Assembly: GCF_000178855.1 (NCBI RefSeq)
Contig: NZ_ADVG01000003.1
Span: 1,984,001-2,048,000, forward strand
Source: Ktedonobacter racemifer DSM 44963
GTDB lineage: Bacteria; Chloroflexota; Ktedonobacteria; Ktedonobacterales; Ktedonobacteraceae
Direction of reading: 5' to 3'
DNA length: 64,000 nt
The position numbers and the translations under genes were made by a program. Every line of letters starts with the position of its first letter. The first letter of the stretch is position 1. Below the pieces are notes generated by a model. That model searched no databases and was not told the origin of the DNA. It saw only the letters and a list, made by a program, of their open reading frames with translations. Below, piece by piece: positions 17,866 to 26,492 of this stretch.

Positions 17866-20097
17866 ATGAGCGACAACAGAGAAAAGAATGTTCGCAATAA
17901 TAGCTCTGTATATGGGCAGAATAACGCAGAGCTACAAGAAATAACCCAAACATTCAATATCAATATGGGCGCATCACAAACTGCTCATAATGCCCCACTC
18001 GAACGTGCCTGGAATGTACCGTACCAGCACAACCCTTACTTCGCAGGTCGTGAAGGCCTGCTCGTTCGTTTACATGAGCAACTTCATGCTGGCCAAGCTA
18101 CCGCGCTTTCGCAAGCGATCAGTGGTCTGGGGGGTGTGGGCAAGACCCAACTGGCTGTCGAGTATGCCTACCGCTATCAAGAAGAGTACCGCTATATTCT
18201 TTGGGTGCATGCGGAGAGCCAGGAAAGCTTGATCTCTTCGTATGTCTCTCTTGCTCATCTGCTCAATTTACCCCAAAGAAATGAACAGAACCAGAATGTC
18301 TCTGTACAGGCCGTTAAGACCTGGCTGCAAAACAACGATAACTGGTTGCTTGTCTTTGACAATGCTGATGAGCCAAAGGTGTTGCCTGCATTTGTTCCTG
18401 CTTCGCCTAAAGGCCATTGCCTTTACACTACACGTGCCTCGACACTCGGCAGCTTGGCACGTTCTCTCACTGTCGAGTGTTTCACAGATGAGCAAGGTGC
18501 GCTTTTCCTATTACACCGCGCCAAGCTGATTAAATCTGATGCTTCTTTAGAGCAAGTCTCACCTCAGAATCATAACCTGGCCTTCCAACTTACGCGAGAA
18601 CTTGGCGGTTTACCTTTGGCTCTTGATCAGGCGGGCGCATACATTGATGAGGCAGAAGTTGGTTTGGCTGAATACTTGGAACTATATCATCAACATCGTT
18701 CTGAATTGTTGCAGCGTCGTGGGTTCTCAATTGACTATCCAGAAACGGTTGCTACTACTTGGTTAATTTCTTTTAAAAGGGTAGAAGAACGTAATGCCGC
18801 CGCCGCAGACTTACTGCGTTTCTGCGCATTTCTGGCTCCTGACACCATTCCTGAGGAGGCTTTTAACAACGATGTTGAACATCTTGGACTGACACCCAGA
18901 TCCATTGCTGCTAATGCCTTCAAGTTTAATCAGGTGCTCGAAGTCCTGCTAGCCTACTCACTCATTAAGCGCGATCGTGAGCAGAAGACACTCTCTCTAC
19001 ATCGTCTGGTGCAGATTGTTTTACGTGACATGATGTCTGCCGACGAGCGAAGACAGAGGGCGGAGAGGGTAGTTAATATGGTTGCCCAAATCTTCCCCAA
19101 TCCAGAGTTCTTCAATTGGGACGTATGTGAGCGTTGGTTGCCTCATGCTCTGGTTTCCGTTAATTGGATAAAGCATGAGCAAATAACTTCCCTTTCTGCT
19201 ATCCGCTTACTCAATCTGACGGGCTATTATCTGTCTAGTCAATCTCGCTATGATGAAACAGCGCTTTTGTATGAGCTAGCCCTGAAAATCAATATTCAGC
19301 AGTTACAATCAGGTCCTTCCCCAATAGCAGCGCGTATGAACAATCTGGCTGCAGTCTGGATAGAGCAAGGGAGATATAGAGAAGCAGAGCCGCTATTAAA
19401 GCAAGCACTAACAATTTGCGTGGAACAATTAGGTCTACAACATTCTATGACGGAAACAAGTATGAATAACCTGGCAAAGCTCTTTATGGAGCAAGGGAGG
19501 TATGGAGAAGCAGAGCCACTATTAAAACAGGCGCTAGCAATTTGCGTGGGACAGTTAGGGCTACAGCATCCTCATACGGCCATAAGCTTGAATAATTTGG
19601 CAGCATTTTATCGTGATCAGAACAATTATGCTGAGGCAGAGAAGTTGTATCAGCAAGCGCTAGCTATTGTAGAGGAGACATTAGGGCCGTTGCACCCAGA
19701 AATTGCAATGAATCTTGGCAACTTGGCGATGCTTTATATGGATCAGAGAAGGTACGAGGATGCGGAGCCACTATTGAAACGGGCGTTGACAATATGTCAG
19801 AAACAATTAGATCCTTGGCATCACTACACTGGATCATGCCTAAATAATTTAGCAGGACTTTACAAGGATCAGGAGATGTACGACAAAGCAGAGCCATTGT
19901 TTAAACAAGCGCTGGCAATCTATGAACGTTGCTTAGGGGTAGAGCATCCTGATACAAGAGTTTTGCAACGTAACTATGCTGAGCTTCTGCAATGCATGGG
20001 GCAACGTCCCATAGCTGGTCAAACGCAATCCTCTATGAAGCAGAGAAATAAAAAGAAGCGTAAGGATCGGCAAAGAAAAAAACGTTTACATAGATAA
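17866..20097 (+). CDS. NB-ARC/TPR NLR-like protein with N-terminal amyloid-like motif
   Basis: A 743-residue STAND protein. Residues 11-30 contain SVYGQNNAELQEITQTF, which matches the C-terminal motif of the preceding gene. The NB-ARC ATPase follows, with P-loop GLGGVGKT at 87-94, Walker B-like WLLVFDNADEP and GGLPLALDQAGAYI (the GLPL box). The C-terminal third has about five 42-residue TPRs with repeated AEPLLKQALxIC units ending at a Lys/Arg-rich tail. The TPRs would sense a trigger, NB-ARC would oligomerise, and the N-terminal motif would nucleate the small partner. It is probably co-transcribed with the partner. The convergent terminator region starts about 150 nt after its stop. Confidence 0.85.
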   Translation: MSDNREKNVRNNSSVYGQNNAELQEITQTFNINMGASQTAHNAPLERAWNVPYQHNPYFAGREGLLVRLHEQLHAGQATALSQAISGLGGVGKTQLAVEYAYRYQEEYRYILWVHAESQESLISSYVSLAHLLNLPQRNEQNQNVSVQAVKTWLQNNDNWLLVFDNADEPKVLPAFVPASPKGHCLYTTRASTLGSLARSLTVECFTDEQGALFLLHRAKLIKSDASLEQVSPQNHNLAFQLTRELGGLPLALDQAGAYIDEAEVGLAEYLELYHQHRSELLQRRGFSIDYPETVATTWLISFKRVEERNAAAADLLRFCAFLAPDTIPEEAFNNDVEHLGLTPRSIAANAFKFNQVLEVLLAYSLIKRDREQKTLSLHRLVQIVLRDMMSADERRQRAERVVNMVAQIFPNPEFFNWDVCERWLPHALVSVNWIKHEQITSLSAIRLLNLTGYYLSSQSRYDETALLYELALKINIQQLQSGPSPIAARMNNLAAVWIEQGRYREAEPLLKQALTICVEQLGLQHSMTETSMNNLAKLFMEQGRYGEAEPLLKQALAICVGQLGLQHPHTAISLNNLAAFYRDQNNYAEAEKLYQQALAIVEETLGPLHPEIAMNLGNLAMLYMDQRRYEDAEPLLKRALTICQKQLDPWHHYTGSCLNNLAGLYKDQEMYDKAEPLFKQALAIYERCLGVEHPDTRVLQRNYAELLQCMGQRPIAGQTQSSMKQRNKKKRKDRQRKKRLHR

Positions 20098-20250
20098 CCA
20101 TATAAATGACAGATATGGGATGGACAAAAGTAACGACATCAAGCAAGAGGACAGTTAGAGAAGATGTGTATCTGCCTCTTTGGATTGTTTTGTATATAGC
20201 TCCTCATTTATTTCTCTGAAGGCAAAAACGGGATACTAGGAAATACTTAT

Positions 20251-20274
20251 AATTTACCCTTTTTAGGGTAAATT
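20251..20274. terminator. Bidirectional terminator-like hairpin
   Basis: AATTTACCCT, TTTT loop, AGGGTAAATT is a perfect 10-bp stem between two convergent genes (stops at 20097 and 20484). The flanks are A/T rich (TCATTTT on the right). It is suited to ending transcription from both sides. Confidence 0.55.
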
Positions 20275-20287
20275 TCATTTTGACAAT

Positions 20288-20326
20288 ACCCTTATTGTTC
20301 TCGATGAAAGAGCGAACAACAAGGGT
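20288..20326. repeat. Second inverted repeat in the convergent gap
   Basis: ACCCTTATTGTTC (20288-20300) and GAACAACAAGGGT (20314-20326) pair at 12 of 13 positions around a 13-nt loop. It may be a second terminator or a remnant end. The remaining 20098-20483 gap shows no gene. Confidence 0.5.
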
Positions 20327-20483
20327 TGAAGAAATACCCGACCCTGGTGACCGTGACTAGGTAGTGCGATTGAGAAGTTTGATAAAATACAAACCTAATC
20401 AGGCATATCACTTTATAACGCCATTTCAAAGGTTTGAAAAATTTCTTACGGCAAAAGAGGCTTTTCTTTAATGAAGGGAAAGG

Positions 20484-21254
20484 TTATTTTACATAAATAA
20501 TAGGAATGCATGACTGGCGGAACCGATATCCTATCCCCGTGATCGTCTCGAGATAGATAGGATGCCTGGGATCATCTTCCAACTTGAGGCGCAGGGTATG
20601 TAGATAGACGCGGATATAATCCACTTCCTCGTGATACCCGCTACCCCAGACGGCGTGGAGCAACGACTCATGGGTGAGCACTTTTCCCCCTTCGCGCATG
20701 AGCGTGAACAGTAGCGTACACTCTATAGGTGTCAAACGCAGCATCTGCCCACGAACGACGACACATCGCTCCAGGCCCAATAAGCGAATCTTTGTGTCCT
20801 CGCTTTCAAGCACCGAGCATGGGCCAGTTTGCCTTGACATATCACATGAGGATGAGAGGGATGCTCGATAGCGCCTGGCATGCCCATGTAACCGCGCGTG
20901 GAACTCCTGTTTTCCACAGGAAAAGAAGACATAATCGTCGGCCCCAGCATCAAGCATCCTGACAATCTGCGCTTCCTCTTCCCGCTCAGAACAGATCACC
21001 AGAGGCGTGCGCGGCGTGATCTGACGAATCTGTTGCACCTGTTGGGTATGTACACAGCAGGCAAGCCAGACATCGTGTTGCATCAGTCGTACCGTCATGG
21101 CAGAGGCACTACTTCCGAGATGAGCGAGGTGGGTCACCTTGAATTGCCCACCTCGCAGTCGTGGTCGGAGCATGCGCGCTTCCTTCTGTGTCCCCAGCAC
21201 GAGGATGTGAGGCGGGTGCTGTTGCCCGCTCTCGGGAGAATATCCTGCGTTCAT
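20484..21254 (-). CDS. OmpR/PhoB-type regulator with degenerate receiver
   Basis: A 256-residue protein. The N-terminal domain aligns with a response-regulator receiver: PHILVLGTQKEARML at the start and LDAGADDYVFF near the end. But the phosphoacceptor position reads HDVWLACC, without the expected second Asp, and the conserved KPF is replaced by FSC. Phosphorylation is therefore unlikely. The C-terminal winged helix is standard: LRLTPIECTLLFTLMREGGK, HESLLHAVWG and IRVYLHTLRLKLEDDP, ending TGIGYRF. It should bind DNA without classical phosphorelay control. It is the last gene of a five-gene minus-strand run led by two methyltransferases, with a 92-nt gap before it. Confidence 0.78.
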   Translation of the reverse strand: MNAGYSPESGQQHPPHILVLGTQKEARMLRPRLRGGQFKVTHLAHLGSSASAMTVRLMQHDVWLACCVHTQQVQQIRQITPRTPLVICSEREEEAQIVRMLDAGADDYVFFSCGKQEFHARLHGHARRYRASLSSSCDMSRQTGPCSVLESEDTKIRLLGLERCVVVRGQMLRLTPIECTLLFTLMREGGKVLTHESLLHAVWGSGYHEEVDYIRVYLHTLRLKLEDDPRHPIYLETITGIGYRFRQSCIPIIYVK

Positions 21255-21346
21255 GACATCTTCTTTGCGCTCCTTCCTGTTGTAAGGCTTGTCGATGTGG
21301 GGGTGAGATGCACAGACGTTTGGGCCTGTGCATCCACTGGGTTGGC

Positions 21347-21925
21347 TCAGGATGCTTTCGATTGCCAGATGGTCAGGTGGCGCGTGTGGAGGATCTCTAT
21401 GAAGCGCTCCACTTCATCGAGCGGCAAGTGAAGCATACGCGCAATGTCTCGGGGCGTATGGTGTCCATTACTGAGCAAAAAGACGTGGCGGAGGCGAATC
21501 GGAAGCGCGCTCAGAGGCACCTGCTCAACGGGAACGGCTTGAGAGGGAACTCGGTTTGGCTCCTCCGGGTCGCTGCACACAGCGGGCAGCGATGAGGTCT
21601 CGGCATCGGCCACGTGCATGTCCTGGTGTGCAGACTCCTGCCAGAGAAGCATGCTTGCTGTGTGCAGCACATGGAGCGCTTCACGATGCTGCATGAGGAC
21701 TCGTCCGTTCGCGCGGATGTAGAGCTGGCAGTGAATAATCTTCCCCTGTTCAAAGGCCACTTCGGCGATGATCTCCTCGCCTTCTGGTCGGCCAGGAAGG
21801 GGAAGAGAAGGTGGAAGGATGGTTGTCAGGGACAGGGTTGCGTGCGTCGCCCGCATCTGCTCACAGATGGTGATAAGGGGCAAGTGATAGGATGGCGCTG
21901 TCTGTGTCGCGTGTGTCTGTTGCAT
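21347..21925 (-). CDS. PatA/DUF4388-like protein
   Basis: A 192-residue protein with AAGGAG before its ATG. The segment EIIAEVAFEQGKIIHCQLYI followed by GRVLMQHREALHVL resembles the PatA/DUF4388 N-terminal fold. After a low-complexity linker, the tail (IRLRHVFLLSNGHHTPRDIA, then MLHLPLDEVERFIEIL) looks like the winged-helix segment that often follows that fold. Such proteins are usually signalling adaptors. It sits between a methyltransferase (36 nt) and the degenerate response regulator, so a regulatory link between them is plausible. The family call is tentative. Confidence 0.5.
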   Translation of the reverse strand: MQQTHATQTAPSYHLPLITICEQMRATHATLSLTTILPPSLPLPGRPEGEEIIAEVAFEQGKIIHCQLYIRANGRVLMQHREALHVLHTASMLLWQESAHQDMHVADAETSSLPAVCSDPEEPNRVPSQAVPVEQVPLSALPIRLRHVFLLSNGHHTPRDIARMLHLPLDEVERFIEILHTRHLTIWQSKAS

Positions 21926-21961
21926 GGTCTTCTCTCCTTGGTGATGGTGTGCATCTGTTGC

Positions 21962-23182
21962 TTACAGCTGATCAATTGGTGTGTGCTGGTGTTGTCGTCT
22001 CTCTACGCTGCTTGTTCTCGTGTGCCTGTGCTCCCTCCTGCTCAATGAAAGGGAACATGGCAGCGAGCACGTGTAAAGGACCTGCGGGAATGGCTGCTCC
22101 ACATGCATGTCGGGGATCGGTCGTAAGATGTGCCTTGATGGCTTGTAGCCCCAGGTGGTGCAGAGGTGCCAGTACCCGCGAAAGGTCGGTTCGAGCATCT
22201 CCAGTTGCATCTCGTGATAGGCCTGCTGGTAGGTCTCGCGAGCACAGGCGTGTGCTGTGCAGAACGGCTCTAGGAGCTGAAAGAAGTCATCGGCCTGCTC
22301 ACGGAGCAGGCCATGAAAAGGCGTCCCGGCAGAAAAGTCGTGCAGGCTCTCCTGCTGCGCAATGGCGACAAAGCCTGTCTTCTCCATTCGGGTCGGGAGC
22401 CGTTCTGGCCGGGCGGAACGGATGGTTTGTGTTCCCGGGGCAGACGGACGGGCCGCCGCGCGCAATCTGTCCATCTGCTGCCAGTAGGTGGCATACAGGG
22501 TCCCTGCGGCCGCGCTGGTGCTCTCGCCCTGCACACATTCAAGCAGGCGCAGTACTCCGCCTGGTCGAAGGAGCCGAAAACAATCTTCCAGCAGCAATGG
22601 CCATGCGTACTCAGGAAGGGTCGCATGGAGGAAACTCCCACTGATGAGGTCCATGCTCTCATCTGGGAAGGGAAGAGGCTGGGTGAGTGGACAGACCTGA
22701 GTAAAGACATTGCGGCAGCCCTGGACGACGGCAAAGAAGGTCGCTTGCCTGGCATACATCTCCTGTGAGGTGAGACCGATGACCTCTGTAGTTGGCGTGT
22801 AGGACGCACATTGTCGTAGCCACTCGCCATTGGGATCAATGGCTAGATCCAGGACGCGCTTCATCGGGAAGCCATCGCGTTGTTCGGGAAAGGGAAAGCG
22901 AAAATGCTGCATGAGCATACGCACTTGCTGGCTGCGGCGTCGCCATTCCAACGGATGTATCGGCGATACGAACACCTCCTCATCAAGCACCAGCGGGTCA
23001 GAGGGGGTATAGAAGGGATACAGCGCCCCTCTGGACGCCAGAGAGGTGGTGTGGCGAGCATTCTCCTGGAACTGCGGTAGGAGGATATGTGGCAGTGTGG
23101 AGCGATCCTGGAGCTCGTGCTTTTCTTCTTCAAAGAAGAAGAGCAGGCCTTGTCGGAATGGGATGCTCTGGTATTGGCTCAT
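21962..23182 (-). CDS. Class I SAM-dependent methyltransferase
   Basis: A 406-residue protein with a strong AGGAGG site and an ATG that overlaps the previous stop by 4 nt (ATGA). Motif I is altered: VLDLAIDPNGEWLRQC in place of the usual DxGxGxG. FPDESMDLISGSFL and LLEDCFRLLRPGGVLRLLE match the class I motif II and post-II segments. The N- and C-terminal extensions lack recognisable domains. The substrate is unknown. The closely related upstream gene suggests an ancient tandem duplication. The weak motif I raises doubt about SAM binding. Confidence 0.7.
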   Translation of the reverse strand: MSQYQSIPFRQGLLFFFEEEKHELQDRSTLPHILLPQFQENARHTTSLASRGALYPFYTPSDPLVLDEEVFVSPIHPLEWRRRSQQVRMLMQHFRFPFPEQRDGFPMKRVLDLAIDPNGEWLRQCASYTPTTEVIGLTSQEMYARQATFFAVVQGCRNVFTQVCPLTQPLPFPDESMDLISGSFLHATLPEYAWPLLLEDCFRLLRPGGVLRLLECVQGESTSAAAGTLYATYWQQMDRLRAAARPSAPGTQTIRSARPERLPTRMEKTGFVAIAQQESLHDFSAGTPFHGLLREQADDFFQLLEPFCTAHACARETYQQAYHEMQLEMLEPTFRGYWHLCTTWGYKPSRHILRPIPDMHVEQPFPQVLYTCSLPCSLSLSRREHRHTRTSSVERRQHQHTPIDQL

Positions 23183-24114
23183 TGGACACCTCCTGGTTTA
23201 TAAGCATGGACACGAGAGATGGTCCAGAGCCCCTTGAAGGTGAGGGCACTCATTTCGGCACGCATCTGTTCAAAGAGGTCCTCAAACCGTGCCGGGGTCA
23301 GGTCGGTGGTCTGATAGAACACCGGGGCAAGCTGATAAAAGAAGGATTCGGCATTGGTACGCATACTGGCTTGATAGAGCGTGCCCGCCGAGAAGTCGAG
23401 GATGATCCGTTGTTCTTCCATGGCACAGTACCCAATGTCGTGCAGGAGTTCAAAGAGGGACGTGTGCTGCAACAGTATGCTGGCAAGGCCTGAGCTCTCC
23501 GGGCTCTCTTTGTGCTGAGAGAGGAGGGTCTGGGCCCGTACGGCAAGGGCCTGCTCATAGTAGTGTGTCAGCGTTTCACAGGCGGGGCTATTGGAGAAGG
23601 CGGCGATACATTCTGTGAGGCGAAGCAGCCCTCCCGGGCGTAACACACGGAAGCACTCCCGGAGCAGGCGGGGCCAGCCTATTTGTGAAAGAAAGGTGCG
23701 TAAGAAGCGACCATTGACCATAGTGAAGAAGTTGGTAGGGCAACATAACTCCCTGGCAAAGTCCATCTGGAGAAATTGGATACGGGTCTGGGCTTGTATC
23801 TGACAAAAGGTCTGGGCTTGCCGGACGTAAGGGGCAAGAGCCGAGACGCCAAAGACCAGACAGAAGGGATCGTGAAAGGCCACATCACAGGCCCAGGTTC
23901 CTCCTGGCCCACACCCCAGATCCAGGATGAGGTGCGGTGCGGTGGACGTGTCGATGCCTATCTCTTCCAGTTCGGGCAAGGGCTCCTTGAGGGCCGAGGT
24001 GAGCATATGATATTGCGTGATCACGCGTGCCTGCTCAACGGAGGCCAGTGGATCAAGCAGCAGGGGGCCATGGGTGCTGGCCCTGGCATAAATACGATTG
24101 GAGGCGTGAAACAT
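23179..24114 (-). CDS. Class I SAM-dependent methyltransferase
   Basis: A 311-residue protein from the ATG at 24114, chosen because AGGAAGGG lies just upstream; the frame is open to 24144. It has a canonical motif I, LILDLGCGPGGTWACDVAF, then IQFLQMDFA and LLRECFRVLRPGGLLRLTE, with a C-terminal extension like its neighbour's. This copy should bind SAM. Its substrate is unknown; small-molecule or lipid-like targets are as likely as nucleic acid, since no DNA-binding domain is visible. It starts a tightly packed minus-strand group of five genes. Confidence 0.75.
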   Translation of the reverse strand: MFHASNRIYARASTHGPLLLDPLASVEQARVITQYHMLTSALKEPLPELEEIGIDTSTAPHLILDLGCGPGGTWACDVAFHDPFCLVFGVSALAPYVRQAQTFCQIQAQTRIQFLQMDFARELCCPTNFFTMVNGRFLRTFLSQIGWPRLLRECFRVLRPGGLLRLTECIAAFSNSPACETLTHYYEQALAVRAQTLLSQHKESPESSGLASILLQHTSLFELLHDIGYCAMEEQRIILDFSAGTLYQASMRTNAESFFYQLAPVFYQTTDLTPARFEDLFEQMRAEMSALTFKGLWTISRVHAYKPGGVQ

Positions 24115-24179
24115 CTTTCCCTTCCTCTTCTTCTCTACTATCAACCTGACAAAATGACAAGCGTATCTATCTCTTTACA

Positions 24180-25115
24180 TCAATCTCGTCGGTGTTGCGT
24201 ATAGTCCTGCTCTGCCCACGTTTTATCGCGAGGGATGCCTGAGAGGGGAGCAGAGGCATTCTTCCGGTGCGGCGGTTGTGCTTCCTCTGGTGCTCCTCCA
24301 GGCTGGTTGTGCTGCTTCATGGGAACGCCAGAGTATTGTGCCCCGTGTGTTTGCAGGTGGGCGATGAGGCGGTGTTTGCCGTTGATGGCGTGTTCCCAGT
24401 GGTGGGCAAACCAGGTGGTGAGGTGTTCCAGGAGCAAGAGGGTGGGGAGCCGGGCGGCGAGCAGGCGTTGCTCCCGGGTGCATTGGAGCAGGAGGGTGCG
24501 TTCTTCTCGCTCTAAGAGGCCTCGTAGGCGCTTGAGTGCGATGTCCTCGTGGGTGAGGTGGGCGTGGTGTACAACGTTGAGTTCAGCATTGCTGAGGAGT
24601 CCTGTTCGAGTGAGATCGGATGAGCCGACGATGGCGGTCTGTGGTGCGATGAGCGCGCTATCCTGGTCGGCGTAGAAGAGAAAGCAGCGGGCGTGGAGGT
24701 GTGTATGCTCGGCGGCAAGACGGACCTCTACGTGCTCCTGTTGCAAAAAGGCGATCAGGGCTTCAGTTTGGGCGAGTTGTTCCTCGTAGGACTCCTCAGC
24801 GTTCTTGTGGCCTGTCTGATGAGCTGTGAAAGAGGAGGGTAAGTCTTCCAGAGGATCATCACCACTGTTGACTAGGGCCGCGGGATTGAGTAACAGGCGA
24901 AGGTTTCCTATCCGTTGGAGATCCTCACAGAGAAGCGCCCAACCAGCGGGGGTGAGGCGAGTGATACAGATATCGAGCGCCTGTCCGGCGTGATGAGCCA
25001 GAAGGTGATGTAAGGTATCCTGGAGGGGGGCATGCTGATTATCAAGCAGCATAGGGAGCGTTCTGTCGGGTGGCTGGATGGTGTTCATGGTAAAAGAAGT
25101 AAATCCTTTCTTCAT
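24180..25115 (-). CDS. Phospholipase D-like protein
   Basis: A 311-residue protein. The core reads HLHARCFLFYADQ then TAIVGSSDLTRTGLLSNAEL, which matches the single-HKD PLD families found beside helicases and nucleases (usually H-x-K, here H-A-R). The substitution of Lys by Arg may lower or alter activity. The N-terminal 130 residues include an acidic loop. The C-terminal tail is Gln/Pro rich. The start at 25115 has no good ribosome site; an ATG ten codons later (25088) is an alternative. It neighbours a small HTH-like gene in the same direction. The role is unclear, perhaps nuclease-like. Confidence 0.6.
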   Translation of the reverse strand: MKKGFTSFTMNTIQPPDRTLPMLLDNQHAPLQDTLHHLLAHHAGQALDICITRLTPAGWALLCEDLQRIGNLRLLLNPAALVNSGDDPLEDLPSSFTAHQTGHKNAEESYEEQLAQTEALIAFLQQEHVEVRLAAEHTHLHARCFLFYADQDSALIAPQTAIVGSSDLTRTGLLSNAELNVVHHAHLTHEDIALKRLRGLLEREERTLLLQCTREQRLLAARLPTLLLLEHLTTWFAHHWEHAINGKHRLIAHLQTHGAQYSGVPMKQHNQPGGAPEEAQPPHRKNASAPLSGIPRDKTWAEQDYTQHRRD

Positions 25116-25133
25116 TGATGTTTGTCACTGCGA

Positions 25134-25631
25134 TCAAAATGGGTATGGGAGTGCTTCTTTGCTCACGAGCTCATCAGGGCAAATGCCAGGTACACGCAGA
25201 GGCCCGATTTCAAACCCATTTGGACAGGGAGTGAAGGTGTGATGGGGAAGATGAGGATGCTCGGCGAGCCACGTTTGAGCACGAAACTGCGCCTCCAACT
25301 CGTCACGGGCATAGACAAAGTGGTAGGCGGCTGTGCCTCCAGATTCCTGTCCTTTTTGCTGTTGTTCTGAGCCCGAGGCGCGAAGGAGCCAGAGGGTCAA
25401 ATATTCTTCCCAGAGCACCATGTCGATGTTCTCCAGGGTCAGTGTGAGCTTCGTATGGTTGGAGAGTGCGTGAAGGATGTTTTCGGCGTCCTTGCGATGA
25501 ATAGGGCGCTGAAGTAACGCCTGGTAGACAGTGCCAGTTTCTACTCCTGCTGCTCGCGCTAGATCGGGCACATCGAAAGGGAAGAGGGTCCGTATTTGCT
25601 CTAAGCTTGGTTTTTTCTTTCTCTCGTTCAT
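25134..25631 (-). CDS. Small protein with HTH-like N-terminus
   Basis: A 165-residue protein. Residues 1-70 look like a helix-turn-helix: FPFDVPDLARAAGVETGTVY, then RKDAENILHALS, typical of phage-repressor-like DNA-binding domains. The remainder has no known domain, with a conserved-looking HFVYARDELEAQFRAQTWLA section. It lies 18 nt upstream of the PLD-like gene and may regulate or accompany it. Function is inferred only. Confidence 0.5.
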   Translation of the reverse strand: MNERKKKPSLEQIRTLFPFDVPDLARAAGVETGTVYQALLQRPIHRKDAENILHALSNHTKLTLTLENIDMVLWEEYLTLWLLRASGSEQQQKGQESGGTAAYHFVYARDELEAQFRAQTWLAEHPHLPHHTFTPCPNGFEIGPLRVPGICPDELVSKEALPYPF

Positions 25632-25808
25632 GGCTCTCTATCCATTAGCTTTATTGATATTTTTGCGCTTGTTGCTTTCTGCTTGGAGCGCATTGTGTCC
25701 TTCGGCCTTATTGGCTCTTAGAGAGTATACCACCATTTTCTAGTAATTTCAATTTATTGGAAATATGAGAAGTATTATGAAAATTTTAGAAAAGTATACA
25801 CTAAAGCC

Positions 25809-26351
25809 ATGAGTGAGGAGAATGATATTCCTAAAATTCCTGGATATGTGTCTGTTAAGGAAGCTGCGGCAATTTTAAACGTAACAGACAAGACTATCTA
25901 TTTTTATATAGATAATAAAAGGCTTCAAGCAGTTCGCGCCTCAAATATGTTACTGATTCCCAAGGAAGAAATTGAACGTTTTCAGCAGAGGTCAGTGGGT
26001 AGACCTAGAACGAAAACTCCATCTTGGCACAGTTCAACGAAAGACAACGCTTTGTTGGTTACTTCAATTCGTGTACCCGTGAAAAGTGGCAAACATACTA
26101 TTTTAAGTAAAAACTTAGCGAAGTTAAGACGAGAAGGATTGCATAATTTCCCCGGAACTGTTGCAAGATATATTTTTGGTTTTGAGGAAAATCCTGATGA
26201 AGTAGAAATATTACTGGTCTGGAAAGTTGGAATTATGCCTGATCAGGAGGCACGTGAAAAACTCTTGAAGGTATTCCAAGAGGAGCTATCAGATGTATTA
26301 CATTGGGAAAAAGCTCATTATCATCAAGGTACCGTATTTATGCATGCATAG
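25809..26351 (+). CDS. Excisionase/MerR-like HTH protein
   Basis: A 180-residue protein. Residues 12-60 form an excisionase-type HTH (YVSVKEAAAILNVTDKTIYF, then LLIPKEEIERF). The second half carries VRYIFGFEE-type strands (ARYIFGFEENPDEVEILLVW) of unknown function. It is preceded by a very AT-rich stretch with AATTTCAATTTATTGGAAATA, a likely promoter and operator region (25700-25805). Such genes often control mobile or conditional elements, but no integrase is adjacent. The gap 26352-26492 has no gene. Confidence 0.65.
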   Translation: MSEENDIPKIPGYVSVKEAAAILNVTDKTIYFYIDNKRLQAVRASNMLLIPKEEIERFQQRSVGRPRTKTPSWHSSTKDNALLVTSIRVPVKSGKHTILSKNLAKLRREGLHNFPGTVARYIFGFEENPDEVEILLVWKVGIMPDQEAREKLLKVFQEELSDVLHWEKAHYHQGTVFMHA

Positions 26352-26492
26352 AGCCTCTCGAATATTTGCGGAGTTTGTGTTTGTCATTGCGGAAAATGTT
26401 TCGCTCTAGATTGAACCTTTGCTTCAGTTTCCGTACTGGCTAGATAAATTGCCTGCGGATCAGCGACCCTCTCCTTGATGTGCAGGAGCATA

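Noticed and set aside
22299..22839. Long alternative frames inside the methyltransferase gene
   Set aside because: GC-rich coding sequence gives open frames on both strands; only the SAM-motif frame has family signatures.
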